A stretch of 64,000 bases of DNA, taken from contig NZ_JAERPS020000001.1 of the NCBI RefSeq assembly GCF_016918075.2, forward strand, positions 1,054,001 to 1,118,000. The letters are read 5' to 3'. This document shows, piece after piece, positions 37,493-47,642 of this stretch; position 1 is the stretch's first letter; the number at the start of each line of letters is the position of its first letter. The notes below the pieces were generated by a model. The model searched no databases. It saw only the letters and a list, made by a program, of their open reading frames with translations, and had not been told where the DNA came from. A program made the position numbers and the translations under genes. This DNA comes from Rheinheimera maricola (lineage in GTDB: Bacteria; Pseudomonadota; Gammaproteobacteria; Enterobacterales; Alteromonadaceae).

Positions 37493-38503
37493 ATGACAAT
37501 TCGTGTTGCAATTAACGGTTTTGGCCGCATTGGCCGCAATGTACTGCGCGCTTTATATGAAAGTAGCAAAAACTACGATATTAAGGTTGTGGCTATTAAC
37601 GACTTGGGTGACGCTGCAATTAACGCACATTTGCTAAAATATGATACGGCGCATGGTATCTTCGCTGCTAATGTTGAGCACAGTGACAAAGCGATTTTTG
37701 TAAACCAGGATGAAATTTCAACCTTAAGTGAGCGCAATCCGGCTAACTTACCGTGGAAACAACTCAATGTAGATGTCGTGCTGGAATGTACAGGCTTGTT
37801 TACCGATCGCAAATCTGCTGGCGCGCATCTGGAAGCCGGTGCGAAAAAAGTGATTATCTCTGCCCCGGCAAAAGATGTTGATGCCACTATTGTGTACGGT
37901 GTAAACCAACACATTTTAACGCCGCAAATGAACATTATTTCCAACGCATCTTGTACCACTAACTGCTTAGCGCCAATTGCTAAGCCGCTAAATGATGTAT
38001 TGGGGATTGAGTCTGGCTTAATGACCACTATTCATGCTTACACCAACGATCAACGGCTGAGTGACGTGTATCACACCGACGTGCGCCGCGCCCGCGCAGC
38101 TGCTATGTCGATGATCCCCACCAAAACCGGTGCAGCGGCGGCAGTAGGTCTGGTGGTACCGGAGCTGGTAGGTAAATTTGACGGTTTAGCCGTACGGGTA
38201 CCAACACTGAACGTATCGTTAGTTGATTTAACCTTTATTGCTGGGCGCAATACCTCTATTGATGAAGTAAACCAAATTATACGCAATGCGTGCACCGGTG
38301 GTGCGATGGCAGATGTATTAGCGGTTAACGACTTACCGTTAGTGTCGGTAGACTTTAACCATAATCCGAAGTCGTCCATTTTTGATGCGACAGAAACCCG
38401 TGTTAACGGTCGACTGGTTAAAGTAATGAGCTGGTACGACAATGAATGGGGTTTCAGCAACCGTATGCTGGATAACACTGTAGAGTTTATGAAGCACGCT
38501 TAA
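37493..38503 (+). CDS. gap: Glyceraldehyde-3-phosphate dehydrogenase
   Basis: 336 residues, full length. The NAD(P) fold starts with INGFGRIGR (7-15); the coenzyme loop reads VVAINDLGD with Asp37, which usually prefers NAD. The active-site Cys is C154 in SNASCTTNC, and the S-loop and WYDNEWGF end are present. GAGG stands before the ATG. The [13 protein letters not shown] segment resembles the GapB/Gap2 branch more than E. coli GapA, so it may serve gluconeogenesis or the pentose route. Confidence 0.95.
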   Translation: MTIRVAINGFGRIGRNVLRALYESSKNYDIKVVAINDLGDAAINAHLLKYDTAHGIFAANVEHSDKAIFVNQDEISTLSERNPANLPWKQLNVDVVLECTGLFTDRKSAGAHLEAGAKKVIISAPAKDVDATIVYGVNQHILTPQMNIISNASCTTNCLAPIAKPLNDVLGIESGLMTTIHAYTNDQRLSDVYHTDVRRARAAAMSMIPTKTGAAAAVGLVVPELVGKFDGLAVRVPTLNVSLVDLTFIAGRNTSIDEVNQIIRNACTGGAMADVLAVNDLPLVSVDFNHNPKSSIFDATETRVNGRLVKVMSWYDNEWGFSNRMLDNTVEFMKHA

Positions 38504-38519
38504 GATATTGCACACTGAC

Positions 38520-38545
38520 ACAGCCAGCTTTATGCTGGCTGTTTT
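38520..38545 (+). terminator. Terminator of gap
   Basis: CAGCCAGC and GCTGGCTG around TTTAT, followed by TTTTAAT, 16 bases after the gap stop. Confidence 0.85.
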
Positions 38546-38581
38546 AATTTGCAGCAGGTACTAATGCCCGACTGCGATAGC

Positions 38582-38690
38582 AAAGGGGCCGAACTTTTTT
38601 CGTAACAGCGGCGGGGATGCCGCGCAGGCTGAGACAGCACAGGGATGTGCTGTAGAAGGCAGTGAAGAAAAAATGTCCGGCCCCTTTTTG
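38582..38690 (+). repeat. Multi-hairpin structured element between gap and mutarotase
   Basis: Outer arms AAAGGGGCCG (38582-38591) and CGGCCCCTTT (38678-38687) pair and can be extended inward through CTTTTTTC with GAAAAAATG. Inside are two separate hairpins: GCGGC/GCCGC with loop GGGGAT, and ACAGCACA/TGTGCTGT with loop GGGA. A T-run follows the right arm. It resembles the mobile intergenic repeats with GGGATG loops found in many marine gammaproteobacteria; a structured leader of the next gene is the alternative. Confidence 0.65.
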
Positions 38691-38715
38691 TTTTCAAATT
38701 TAACGGAGAGGTGGT

Positions 38716-39561
38716 ATGCCACGGGCTTCTATTAGTCAACAAACCGGCTTTGCACATTTAACTGACTTGCCCTGTATAAAACTGCAATACGGTGCTGCCA
38801 GCGCTGTGATCTCGCTGTACGGTGGCCAGGTGTTGTCTTATCAACCACAACCCGACACCGAATTGCTATGGGTATCACCACTGGCCAGTTGGCAACAACA
38901 TACACCTATACGCGGCGGCGTGCCGGTATGCTGGCCATGGTTTGGTGCGGTAGCGCCAGAACTAAACCCGCAGCAACAGCCATTGCCAAATCATGGCGTG
39001 GTTCGTACTAAACTTTGGCAGTTAAGCGGGCAAACTCAAAGACCAGCCGGGGTAAGCGTTACACTAGCTGTAACACTAGATGATTTAGCTTTTTATCAAG
39101 GCTCTGTTACGTTGACCTTGTGCGTTGAATTAGCTGATACGCTAAGTATCACACTGCATTGCAGCACGGCTATGTTACAACAGGCAGCACTACATAGTTA
39201 TTTCGCCGTTGAAAATATCAGCCAGGCTGCTGTGCAGCCGTTGCCGCTGACGTATTTGGACAAGCTCAGTGGTGGTATGGTGCAGTCGGATAGTAGTTGC
39301 GCAGTATTTAACGCCGAGGTAGACCGGATCTATCCACAGGCCGGTGAAACATTACGATTGCAGCATGCCCATGGCGATATTGCTATCAGGCAGAGTGGCC
39401 ATGACGCGGCAGTTGTCTGGAATCCGTGGCGAGATAAAAGCCGCCAAGCTGCCGATCTGGCTGATGACAGTTATCAGCAGTTTGTTTGTGTGGAAACGGC
39501 TCGACTACAGTTGCACGATGCGGCCGAACTTACGCTGGTGCAGCAACTGCGACGGCTTTAG
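38716..39561 (+). CDS. D-hexose-6-phosphate mutarotase (YeaD-like)
   Basis: 281 residues, aldose-1-epimerase-like. It interconverts alpha and beta forms of glucose 6-phosphate. RGGVPVCWPWFG (about 75-86), NHGVVRTKLW, LHSYFAVENI with the catalytic His, and DRIYPQA are typical; VVWNPWRDKSR near the end belongs to the family too. ACGGAGAGG precedes the ATG closely. It fits with gap and the glycogen genes in hexose phosphate use. Confidence 0.9.
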   Translation: MPRASISQQTGFAHLTDLPCIKLQYGAASAVISLYGGQVLSYQPQPDTELLWVSPLASWQQHTPIRGGVPVCWPWFGAVAPELNPQQQPLPNHGVVRTKLWQLSGQTQRPAGVSVTLAVTLDDLAFYQGSVTLTLCVELADTLSITLHCSTAMLQQAALHSYFAVENISQAAVQPLPLTYLDKLSGGMVQSDSSCAVFNAEVDRIYPQAGETLRLQHAHGDIAIRQSGHDAAVVWNPWRDKSRQAADLADDSYQQFVCVETARLQLHDAAELTLVQQLRRL

Positions 39562-39617
39562 TGCTGTCAATTTCAGAGCTATTGACGTCAATTCCATTTA
39601 TATAGGTAATACCGATA

Positions 39618-39812
39618 TCAGTAGCCGGGATTTTTTAAGAACTGTTTTAAATCCTGTTGCGGGTAACCAAGCTGCCCTAACAGCTGCGGTAGTTCGTCCA
39701 TTGGCATGTAGACATTTTCAAAATGCTCAACAATGCCATACAGATCAGCCCCCTGCTCTTTCAAGCGCTGTGCCGTCGCCAGATGGATATTACGTACAAA
39801 TTCACTGGTCAT
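39618..39812 (-). CDS. Small protein of unknown function
   Basis: 64 residues from the ATG at 39812 (MTSEFVRNIHLATAQRLKEQ...), with a longer possible start at 39872. It has a helical body, a VEHFENVYMPMDELPQLL block and an end with FLKNPGY. No membrane segment. Similar small genes occur near cco loci in relatives, but I do not recognise a family. Confidence 0.5.
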   Translation of the reverse strand: MTSEFVRNIHLATAQRLKEQGADLYGIVEHFENVYMPMDELPQLLGQLGYPQQDLKQFLKNPGY

Positions 39813-39888
39813 TTGCTTTACCCCAACAGTTAGTTGACGCCCGATACTGGCGATATTTTCAACAAATCTCAAGCAATAAAACCATGTT

Positions 39889-40278
39889 TTAACGCCAACT
39901 GGAACGAAACTGTTGTTTTATGGAGCGTTTTTTTCCATTTATAAACTCAAGCTCTAATTGCACCTGCCATTGCATTTCCGGATCGCTACAGGCACCTAGT
40001 AAGAAATCTGCTTGCCATAATTTACCCTGTCGACTAAACCGCAGCGGCACCCGTCCCATATACATAGTTACGCCGTTGAGCTCCCCCGTTACAGATGCCA
40101 ACTCGCTGGAAATAAGTTGCAACTGCAAAAGCGTTTCTACGGGCGCATGCTCTGGTATCAGCTGTAGTTGCAGTTGACTGTCTTGCAGCAAAATTAAAGG
40201 TGTACCTGGTGCTGTATCGATGGGTTGACAGCCAGACAGCCCACAAGCAAACATGAGTAAGCAATATATTAACCGCAT
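39889..40278 (-). CDS. Putative lipoprotein of unknown function
   Basis: 129 residues with a lipoprotein signal: hydrophobic MRLIYCLLMFACG and lipobox LSGC with Cys17. The mature part is beta-rich (LQLQLIPEHAPVETLLQLQL) and ends with a basic segment (GKKRSIKQQFRSSWR). Transcribed away from the cco operon. Confidence 0.65.
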   Translation of the reverse strand: MRLIYCLLMFACGLSGCQPIDTAPGTPLILLQDSQLQLQLIPEHAPVETLLQLQLISSELASVTGELNGVTMYMGRVPLRFSRQGKLWQADFLLGACSDPEMQWQVQLELEFINGKKRSIKQQFRSSWR

Positions 40279-40374
40279 AAATGCGCCTGAAAACAGAATA
40301 TAACCGTATTGTACGCAGTTTTAATGAAAAGCTTCAAACAATAGCTACACTTGGTTATTTGCTGAGCAAAGACT

Positions 40375-40388
40375 TTGTTCTAAATCAT
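40375..40388 (+). promoter_or_regulatory. Candidate FNR box upstream of ccoN
   Basis: TTGTT-CTAA-ATCAT agrees with the FNR consensus TTGAT-N4-ATCAA at 8 of 10 fixed positions. A TATCTT about 20 bases downstream could be the -10, placing the box near -40, as in a class II activated promoter. An fnr gene lies in the same cluster. The 276-base region contains no gene. Confidence 0.45.
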
Positions 40389-40554
40389 AATATGGGTTGT
40401 TTTTTCTATCTTTTCAGGGGTGAAACCCTTAATATGCAGGCCTTAATTGGTAGGGAAAATATTGCTAACATTGGGTGTTTTTTCTACCTATAACAAGAAT
40501 GGCTGCGCAAACAGCCAGTATCAGTAACCAGCACAAACTGCAGCGGAACTCAAC

Positions 40555-41982
40555 ATGAGCCAGACCAATTCGTTAAATGTTGACTACAACTATAGCGTTG
40601 TCCGCCTCTTTGCCTTAACCACCGTTTTTTGGGGGATTATTGGCATGGCGGTGGGCGTGTTAATTGCAGCCCAGTTATACTGGCCAGCATTGAACTTCGA
40701 TACGCCTTGGTTGACCTATAGTCGCCTTCGTCCTTTACACACTAACGCAGTTATTTTTGCGTTCGGTACCAGCGCTCTGTTCGCTACCAGCTATTACATC
40801 GTGCAACGTACTTGTCAGGTACGCTTGTTTGCCGAAAAGCTGGCGATGTTTACCTTCTGGGGCTGGCAAGCCGTGATTGTGGCGGCAGTAATAACCCTGC
40901 CAATGGGTTATACCAGCAGTAAAGAATACGCTGAACTGGAATGGCCTATCGATATTTTAATTACCCTGGTCTGGGTATCTTACGCCATAGTATTTTTTGG
41001 TACCTTGGTAAAACGCAAAACCAGTCACATCTATGTAGCCAACTGGTTTTTAGGTAGTTTTATTCTTACTGTTGCCGCGCTGCACATTGTTAACAGTATG
41101 GCGGTTCCGGTTAGTGCGTTTAAATCCTATTCAATTTATGCCGGTGCTGTGGACGCGATGATTCAGTGGTGGTATGGCCATAATGCCGTAGGTTTCCTGT
41201 TAACTGCCGGCTTCCTTGGCATGATGTACTACTTTGTACCAAAGCAAGCTGGTCGGCCGGTGTATTCGTACCGCTTGTCGATTGTGCACTTCTGGGCGCT
41301 TATTGCGTTATATATTTGGGCTGGCCCACACCATTTACACTACACCGCACTACCAGACTGGACACAGTCACTGGGTATGGTGATGTCGGTGGTACTGTTT
41401 GTGCCAAGTTGGGGCGGTATGATCAACGGTATCATGACGCTGTCTGGTGCCTGGCATAAGCTGAAAACAGACCCTATTCTGCGCTTCTTAATTGTGTCGC
41501 TGTCGTTCTACGGCATGTCAACTTTTGAAGGCCCGATGATGGCAATAAAGTCGGTAAATGCGCTGTCGCACTATACAGATTGGACCATCGGCCATGTGCA
41601 TTCTGGTGCTTTGGGCTGGGTGGCGATGATCTCTATCGGTGCCATCTATCATTTAATCCCGGTGCTGTATAACCAGGGCCGGATGTATAGCATTTCGCTG
41701 ATTAACACTCACTTCTGGCTACACACCATTGGCGTGGTGTTGTATATCGTTGCTATGTGGATATCAGGTATTACTCAGGGCATGATGTGGCGCGCGGTCA
41801 ACACCGACGGCACCCTTACCTACAGCTTTGTGCAAAGTCTGGAAGCGTCAATGCCATTTTATTTGATGCGCTTTATTGGTGGTGTGTTTGTGGTCGCTGG
41901 TATGTTGCTGATGGCTTATAACGTGTACAAAACGGTACGCGCTAAAGATGAATCATTGCAACCTGTGCCAGCAGCGGCGTAA
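40555..41982 (+). CDS. ccoN: cbb3 cytochrome oxidase subunit CcoN
   Basis: 475 residues, about 12 membrane helices. Catalytic subunit of the high-affinity terminal oxidase, which reduces O2 at low oxygen. Haem and copper ligands are in [37 protein letters not shown] (the HH pair for CuB) and [13 protein letters not shown]. First gene of ccoNOQP. Confidence 0.97.
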   Translation: MSQTNSLNVDYNYSVVRLFALTTVFWGIIGMAVGVLIAAQLYWPALNFDTPWLTYSRLRPLHTNAVIFAFGTSALFATSYYIVQRTCQVRLFAEKLAMFTFWGWQAVIVAAVITLPMGYTSSKEYAELEWPIDILITLVWVSYAIVFFGTLVKRKTSHIYVANWFLGSFILTVAALHIVNSMAVPVSAFKSYSIYAGAVDAMIQWWYGHNAVGFLLTAGFLGMMYYFVPKQAGRPVYSYRLSIVHFWALIALYIWAGPHHLHYTALPDWTQSLGMVMSVVLFVPSWGGMINGIMTLSGAWHKLKTDPILRFLIVSLSFYGMSTFEGPMMAIKSVNALSHYTDWTIGHVHSGALGWVAMISIGAIYHLIPVLYNQGRMYSISLINTHFWLHTIGVVLYIVAMWISGITQGMMWRAVNTDGTLTYSFVQSLEASMPFYLMRFIGGVFVVAGMLLMAYNVYKTVRAKDESLQPVPAAA

Positions 41983-41992
41983 GAGGTAAATC

Positions 41993-42604
41993 ATGTCGAA
42001 TAAAAATCATCACGACAAAATTGAAAGAAGCGTTGGTCTGTTAGCAATATTAAGTATTGTCGCCATCAGCTTTGGTACTTTAGTGCTTATTACACCGCTG
42101 TTTTTTATGGATGAAACCACGCAACCGGTAGATGGTATGCAGCCTTACACTGCCCTGCAGTTGGAAGGCCGTGATATCTATATCCGTGAAGGCTGCGTTG
42201 GTTGTCACAGCCAGATGATCCGGCCATTTCGTGCTGAAGTTGAGCGCTATGGCCATTACTCTGTGGCGGGTGAAAGCGTTTGGGATTACCCATTTCTGTG
42301 GGGCTCTAAACGTACCGGCCCGGATTTGGCTCGCGTAGGACAGCGTTACAGCGATGACTGGCATTATGCGCATTTGATGGACCCGCGTTCTGTTGTGCCA
42401 CAGTCAAATATGCCTGGCTATCCCTGGTTGGATAAAAATGTGTTAGACGGAAAGCACACGGCGAAAAAAATGACTGTATTACAAGGCTATGGTGTGCCGT
42501 ACAGCGATGAAGATATCGCCGCGGCATCAGCCGCTGTGCAAGGTAAAACTGAAATGCAGGCCTTGATTGCTTATTTGCAATCACTTGGCACACATCTGAA
42601 GTAA
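41993..42604 (+). CDS. ccoO: cbb3 oxidase monohaem subunit CcoO
   Basis: 203 residues. An N-terminal membrane anchor (13-37) is followed by a periplasmic c-type cytochrome. CVGCH (68-72) binds the haem; the SNMPGYPWL Met provides the other ligand. It carries electrons from CcoP to CcoN. It ends with the bases shared by the start of ccoQ. Confidence 0.97.
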   Translation: MSNKNHHDKIERSVGLLAILSIVAISFGTLVLITPLFFMDETTQPVDGMQPYTALQLEGRDIYIREGCVGCHSQMIRPFRAEVERYGHYSVAGESVWDYPFLWGSKRTGPDLARVGQRYSDDWHYAHLMDPRSVVPQSNMPGYPWLDKNVLDGKHTAKKMTVLQGYGVPYSDEDIAAASAAVQGKTEMQALIAYLQSLGTHLK

Positions 42605-42789
42605 TGCCAATGGAATACGCAACCATACACAGTATTTTTACCGTGATTTTGTTCGTTAGCTTTGTTGCCTTTGTTATCTGGGCATACAGCAAAAAGCGCA
42701 AGTCAGATTTTGATCAAGCGGCAAACTTAGTGTTTGACGATGAGCAAAAAGCACAACAAAAAACCAAACAGGAGTCGGATCATGAGTAG
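42604..42789 (+). CDS. ccoQ: cbb3 oxidase small subunit CcoQ
   Basis: 61 residues, one membrane helix (about 8-27) and a charged tail (KKRKSDFDQAANLVFDDE). It stabilises the complex. Start shares a base with the ccoO stop; its end overlaps ccoP by 8 bases. Confidence 0.93.
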   Translation: MPMEYATIHSIFTVILFVSFVAFVIWAYSKKRKSDFDQAANLVFDDEQKAQQKTKQESDHE

Positions 42790-43765
42790 CTTTTGGAGTG
42801 CTTGGATCATAGTGTTAACCCTACCGGTGCTGATTGGCTGCGCCGTGTTATTAAAATGGAACTTAACCAACCATGTTGGTGTTCCGGAAGATCAGGTTAC
42901 CGGCCATGAAGTGGATGGTATAGAGGAAATAAACAACCCGTTACCGCGCTGGTGGACTTATATGTTTGTGCTGACACTGGTGTGGTCAGTATATTATCTG
43001 GCCGCCTACCCTGGATTAGGTAACTGGCAAGGTTTCTTGGGCTGGACCAGTTCCAACCAGGGAATTAAGTCGCTGCAAGAGTCACAAGCCGCGGTTGAGA
43101 CAGCTAAAGCTGAAGGACTTAACGTTGAGCTGGACCGTGAGATATTTCGAGCTAATGAAGTATATGGACCGGTGTTTCAGCAGTTTGCCCAACGAGACGT
43201 GTTGGATTTAGCTTACGATGATGCTGCGATAAAAATCGGCCAGCGCTTGTTCTTACAAAACTGCGCTTTGTGCCATGGCTCAGATGCCCGTGGTCAGCAT
43301 GGCTTTCCAAACTTGACCGACAATGACTGGCTATATGGCGGCACACCAGACAAAATCAAAGAAACCTTACTCTATGGCCGTAAAGCGGCGATGCCAGCCT
43401 GGTTTGACGCCTTAGGTGAGCAAGGTATCAAAGAAATGACGGCCTATGTGCTTAGCTTGTCTGGCCGCACTGTTAATGACCGTGAAGCGGAAGCTGGCAA
43501 AGCCAAGTTTGCTTTATGTGCCGCTTGTCATGGTGCTGACGGCAAAGGTAGTCTGGCGCACAATCTGCCATTTGGGGCACCTAACCTGACCGACAATATT
43601 TGGTTATATGGTGCATCTGCCGGTGCAGTGCAAGAAACACTGACAAAAGGCCGTTATGGTCAGATGCCGGCGTTTAAACAAACATTGGGCGAAGATAAAG
43701 TACATATTCTTACTGCTTACGTCTACCGCTTAGCACATCCTGAACCTATTGCCGTAGCTAAGTAA
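42782..43765 (+). CDS. ccoP: cbb3 oxidase dihaem subunit CcoP
   Basis: 327 residues from the ATG inside ccoQ; a frame extension upstream has no support. Two N-terminal membrane helices (4-24 and around 60-80), then two cytochrome c domains: CALCH (161-165) and CAACH (246-250). It accepts electrons from soluble cytochromes. A terminator-like stem follows. Confidence 0.97.
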   Translation: MSSFWSAWIIVLTLPVLIGCAVLLKWNLTNHVGVPEDQVTGHEVDGIEEINNPLPRWWTYMFVLTLVWSVYYLAAYPGLGNWQGFLGWTSSNQGIKSLQESQAAVETAKAEGLNVELDREIFRANEVYGPVFQQFAQRDVLDLAYDDAAIKIGQRLFLQNCALCHGSDARGQHGFPNLTDNDWLYGGTPDKIKETLLYGRKAAMPAWFDALGEQGIKEMTAYVLSLSGRTVNDREAEAGKAKFALCAACHGADGKGSLAHNLPFGAPNLTDNIWLYGASAGAVQETLTKGRYGQMPAFKQTLGEDKVHILTAYVYRLAHPEPIAVAK

Positions 43766-43787
43766 ACTGGTTTGTTAGTGTACCTTT

Positions 43788-43810
43788 CTAAGCCCCGTTT
43801 TGGGGCTTAG
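43788..43810 (+). terminator. Stem-loop after ccoP
   Basis: CTAAGCCCC and GGGGCTTAG around GTTTT, then TTATATAAAA. The T-run is short, so it may be a partial terminator that separates the oxidase genes from the assembly genes. Confidence 0.7.
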
Positions 43811-43853
43811 TTATATAAAATGCAGTTAGTGTTTTATCATGTGCGAGGTAGTT

Positions 43854-44339
43854 ATGCAGCTAGATACAAAACCCTGGTATAAACAGCTTTGGCCATGGAT
43901 TTTAATTGCTATTCCGGTTGCTACGGCACTTAAAGCGGTGCACACCATAGTGGTGATGCAACAGCATTCGCCAGATTTGGTGGTCGATGACTATTACAAA
44001 GCTGGACGCGCCATCAATATGCAGCTGGCAAAATATCGAGAAGCGGCACTGCGCAATTTAGACGCCAGTGTGCTGTTGGCGGGTAATCGTGCAGTAGTAC
44101 GCTTTGCCGAAAATAGCGTGCTGGAAGGCACTGTGCATCTCGATTTTTACCATCCAACATTAGCTGACCGTGACTTTGCAATAGATGCAGAGCGTAGCGG
44201 AGAGTTATTATACGTCGCTACCCTACCGCTTACTCCCACAGGAAAATGGCAGTTGGTGGTTTCTGATGCTTCCAAAGAATGGAAACTGCGTGCCACACTG
44301 CAGTTACCAGCCAACAATGAAATTAAGCTGGGTTACTAA
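43854..44339 (+). CDS. fixH: cbb3 assembly protein FixH/CcoH
   Basis: 161 residues from the ATG at 43854 (MQLDTKPWYKQLWPWILIAI), which follows GAGG; an ATG 15 bases upstream (MCEVV) is also in frame. One membrane helix, then a periplasmic domain with VVDDYYKAGRAINMQL typical of FixH. It takes part in copper delivery and cbb3 maturation, together with FixI. Confidence 0.9.
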   Translation: MQLDTKPWYKQLWPWILIAIPVATALKAVHTIVVMQQHSPDLVVDDYYKAGRAINMQLAKYREAALRNLDASVLLAGNRAVVRFAENSVLEGTVHLDFYHPTLADRDFAIDAERSGELLYVATLPLTPTGKWQLVVSDASKEWKLRATLQLPANNEIKLGY

Positions 44340-44350
44340 CAAGGTTAACT

Positions 44351-46729
44351 GTGAGCACAGAACGTTGTTTTCATTGCAATGAACCCATTCCGGCTGGTAT
44401 CCAATTTTCGCTGAACTTTGATGGCCAAAGTAGAGCATTCTGCTGTGCTGGCTGTCAGGCCGTTGCTGATACTATTATTAGTGCCAATTTGGCCGACTAT
44501 TACCGCTTTCGCTCTGAGCCGGCAACTAAAGCCCAGGTGTTGCCCGACGCCATACTAAACGAACTTGATAGTTTTGATGCAGCTGACGTCTTATCCGATG
44601 TCAGCATCCGCAATGGCCAGTATACAGAAATAGAATTGTCGATTAGCGGTATAAGTTGTGCTGCTTGTGCCTGGCTTATCGAGAAACAATTACGTCAACT
44701 ACCTGCTGTGCAGCAGGTGAATGTTAACTCGACCACTCAACGCTGCCATTTAGTGTGGCAGGCCGATGTAACACCGCTTAGTACTGTGCTAAGTAGCCTG
44801 GCTAAAATTGGTTATCAGGCTAGCCCCTTTGTTGCTGATCGGGAAGAGCAGCAGTTTAGATCTGAGTTAAACCGTTTTTTAACGCGGTTGGCAGTATCGG
44901 GCATAATGACCATGCAAGTTATGATGCTGGCAGTGGCACTCTATTTTGGTGATTACACCGGTATCGAAACGTCACATCAGGGCTATTTGCGCTGGATAAG
45001 TTTATTATTATCACTGCCGGTAGTGTTGTATGCGGCCCTGCCTTTTGTCAAAAGTGCCTTGCGGGGAGTTAAAGCCCGACAGCTTAATATGGATGTGCCA
45101 GTTAGCCTGGCTATCTACTACACTTTTCTGGCCTCAGCCTATGCTACTGTATTTAATACCGGCGAGGTGTATTTTGAATCGGTGTGCATGTTTACCTTTT
45201 TACTGCAGCTCGGGAAATTTTTTGAATATCGCGCCAGAGCGAGAGCGCGTGATGCTACCAGCAACCTGTTAAAAATTATGCCTGCCAGTGCAACCTTGCT
45301 GGTCGATGACCAGCAAATTTGTGTGTCGGCCCGGCGTCTTAACGCTGGCGACACCATTTTGATAAAACCGGGCGAAACCATAGCAGCAGACGGTGAAGTT
45401 ATTGAGGGTAGTAGTTCAGTGGATGAGTCGATGCTCACCGGGGAATATGCTCCGGTAGCCAAAATTATGGGTGCTACGGTGCTGGCTGGCAGCGTTAATC
45501 ATGATGGCTTGTTGTATATAAAAGTAAATAAGCCTTTGGCTGCATCGCGGTTGGGGCAGATCATTACGCTACAACAACGAACGCTAAGCCAAAAGCCTGC
45601 CGTATTAGAAAAAACAGATCGGTTGGCGCGCTTTTTTGTTGAGCGTTTATTACTCATTGCCCTGGTTACCTTTGTCGTGTGGTATTTTTGGCTCGATGCT
45701 GAGCGGGCGTTCTGGGTTACCTTGTCAGTGCTGGTAGCAACCTGCCCCTGTGCACTGAGTTTGGCGGCCCCGACTGCAGTAACCTGTGCGCTGGCCAGTT
45801 TAAACCGTCGTGGTGTGCTGATTAAAAACTCTGCTGTTCTCGACGTGCTACCAGAACTTAGCTATATCGTGTTTGATAAAACAGGCACGCTCACCGAAGG
45901 CCGTTTTTCAGTTACGACGGTAAACCGGTTAAACAATACATACCATCAAAGCCAGATATTAAACCTGATTGCTAATCTGGAAAGTTATTCAGAGCATCCA
46001 ATTGCTCGCGCATTTGCCCCTTATTTAAGCGATAAACTGGTGCTAACTGAAGTGAATATTAGCGTTGGTGCCGGTATCAGTGCGCGTTGCAATGGTCAAT
46101 TGATCTGTGTTGGCAGCGCGGCTTTTTGCCGCGTTGTCGAGGGTGATGCTATGGTTTATTTGTGCGTTGATGGCGCGGCAATAGCGAGCGTTAACCTTAG
46201 CGATGCTATGCGCCCGGAGGTGCCAACGCTATTAACGTTGTTACGCCAGCGCGGTTACAAGCTGATGATGCTAACCGGTGATAGTTCAGTACAAGCCGAT
46301 GAATTGCAACAGCAACTTCATTTTGACGTTATGGTAAAAGGCTGTAGTCCGGAACAAAAAGTTAGCGAGATAACCCAGTTGGTCAACGCAGGTCATAAGG
46401 TAATGATGTTGGGTGACGGCATCAATGACAGCCCAAGTTTTCATGCCGCCCATGTCTCGGTCACTTTAGAAAGCGGTAGTGATTTGTCTAAAAATCAGGC
46501 TGATGTGGTATTGTTGCAGCCCAGTTTACGCTTACTAAGTGATTTGCTACACGGCAGCAACACTGCTCAGCATATTATTAAGCAAAATTTGCGCTGGGCG
46601 GTGGCATACAATGTATTAATTATTCCATTAGCCGTCGCGGGATTTGTTTCGCCGTACATCGCTGTACTGGGTATGTCATTCAGCTCGCTGTTGGTAGTGT
46701 CTAATTCATTAAGGTTGTTGAAAAAATGA
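44351..46729 (+). CDS. fixI: Copper-translocating P-type ATPase FixI/CcoI
   Basis: 792 residues. It exports copper for the CuB centre of cbb3 oxidase. A Cys-rich N-terminus (CFHCNEPI and CCAGC) and an HMA domain with CAAC (103-106) precede eight helices with the ion motif CPC (465-467). DKTGTLTEG with the phosphorylated D509 and MLGDGINDSPSF follow. The stop overlaps ccoS. Start is GTG, read with an AAGG upstream. Confidence 0.95.
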   Translation: MSTERCFHCNEPIPAGIQFSLNFDGQSRAFCCAGCQAVADTIISANLADYYRFRSEPATKAQVLPDAILNELDSFDAADVLSDVSIRNGQYTEIELSISGISCAACAWLIEKQLRQLPAVQQVNVNSTTQRCHLVWQADVTPLSTVLSSLAKIGYQASPFVADREEQQFRSELNRFLTRLAVSGIMTMQVMMLAVALYFGDYTGIETSHQGYLRWISLLLSLPVVLYAALPFVKSALRGVKARQLNMDVPVSLAIYYTFLASAYATVFNTGEVYFESVCMFTFLLQLGKFFEYRARARARDATSNLLKIMPASATLLVDDQQICVSARRLNAGDTILIKPGETIAADGEVIEGSSSVDESMLTGEYAPVAKIMGATVLAGSVNHDGLLYIKVNKPLAASRLGQIITLQQRTLSQKPAVLEKTDRLARFFVERLLLIALVTFVVWYFWLDAERAFWVTLSVLVATCPCALSLAAPTAVTCALASLNRRGVLIKNSAVLDVLPELSYIVFDKTGTLTEGRFSVTTVNRLNNTYHQSQILNLIANLESYSEHPIARAFAPYLSDKLVLTEVNISVGAGISARCNGQLICVGSAAFCRVVEGDAMVYLCVDGAAIASVNLSDAMRPEVPTLLTLLRQRGYKLMMLTGDSSVQADELQQQLHFDVMVKGCSPEQKVSEITQLVNAGHKVMMLGDGINDSPSFHAAHVSVTLESGSDLSKNQADVVLLQPSLRLLSDLLHGSNTAQHIIKQNLRWAVAYNVLIIPLAVAGFVSPYIAVLGMSFSSLLVVSNSLRLLKK

Positions 46730-46917
46730 GTGTCATCTATGTATTGATCCCCATCGCTATCTTGTTTGTAATTATTGGCTTGGGTGTTTTTTTTTGGGCG
46801 GTACGCGCGCGGCAATTTGATGATCTGGACAAAGAAGGTTTTAGTATCTTGTTTGATGAAAACAACGCTGACAGCAGTAAACAACCGCATGCTCCGCAGG
46901 ATAAACCACCACAATGA
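46726..46917 (+). CDS. ccoS: cbb3 assembly protein CcoS
   Basis: 63 residues. One membrane helix with GVFFWAVRARQFDDLDKEG, the family signature just behind it. Needed for haem and copper insertion. It overlaps both neighbours by four bases. Confidence 0.93.
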   Translation: MSVIYVLIPIAILFVIIGLGVFFWAVRARQFDDLDKEGFSILFDENNADSSKQPHAPQDKPPQ

Positions 46918-47597
46918 GCAATCTAAGCGCCGATTTAATCGCAGCGCTGTTAATTGGCCTGATTGGCAGCAGCCATTGTGTGGTGATGTGTGGCGGTATT
47001 GCCGCGGCGTTGCAATTGGCTATGCCAACTCTCAGCTCTCGTCGTAAGTTGCAACAACAACTGTTGCTTAGTCTGGGTAGGTTAACGACTTATGGGGTGT
47101 TTGGTGCTCTGGTAGGTTATTTTGGCGTTAGTGCTATGCAGTTAGCGGGCACGTCGCTAATATGGTTACGTTTACTGGCTGGTATATTGCTATTAATGAT
47201 GGCGCTGTATATCAGCCGGCTGTGGTTTGGTCTGCTACATCTAGAACGGCTGGGACAAAACCTGTGGCGTAATGTGCAACCTCTGGCCAATAGACTACTA
47301 CCGCTGGATTCATTCGCCAAAGCATATGGCTATGGTTTATGTTGGGGTGCACTGCCTTGCGGTTTGGTATACAGTACCTTAGGTTGGAGCCTGGCAAGCG
47401 GTAGTGCAGCAAGCGGTGCCCTACTTATGCTGGCGTTTGGATTAGGCACTGTGCCGGCGATACTTTTTACCGGCAGCGCTGCCAATAAATTAATAAAATT
47501 AAAAAATATGCCTATATTTCGATACGGTACAGCGGTTTTGCTGGCAATATATGCGGGTTACACCATTTGGCTTGCTGTGTGCCGGTTGGTTTTTTAA
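46914..47597 (+). CDS. TauE/SafE-family membrane protein
   Basis: 227 residues, six or seven helices. The front LIGLIGSSHCVVMCGGIAAA has the two cysteines of the family that occurs with ccoS (often called sulfite exporter TauE/SafE or heavy-metal transporter-like). A role in copper or thiol handling for the oxidase is likely, not proven. ccoG is not seen. Confidence 0.85.
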   Translation: MSNLSADLIAALLIGLIGSSHCVVMCGGIAAALQLAMPTLSSRRKLQQQLLLSLGRLTTYGVFGALVGYFGVSAMQLAGTSLIWLRLLAGILLLMMALYISRLWFGLLHLERLGQNLWRNVQPLANRLLPLDSFAKAYGYGLCWGALPCGLVYSTLGWSLASGSAASGALLMLAFGLGTVPAILFTGSAANKLIKLKNMPIFRYGTAVLLAIYAGYTIWLAVCRLVF

Positions 47598-47642
47598 GCT
47601 AGCGTGGTGTGGGTATTTTAGCAAACTGTAAAGGACGTAATT

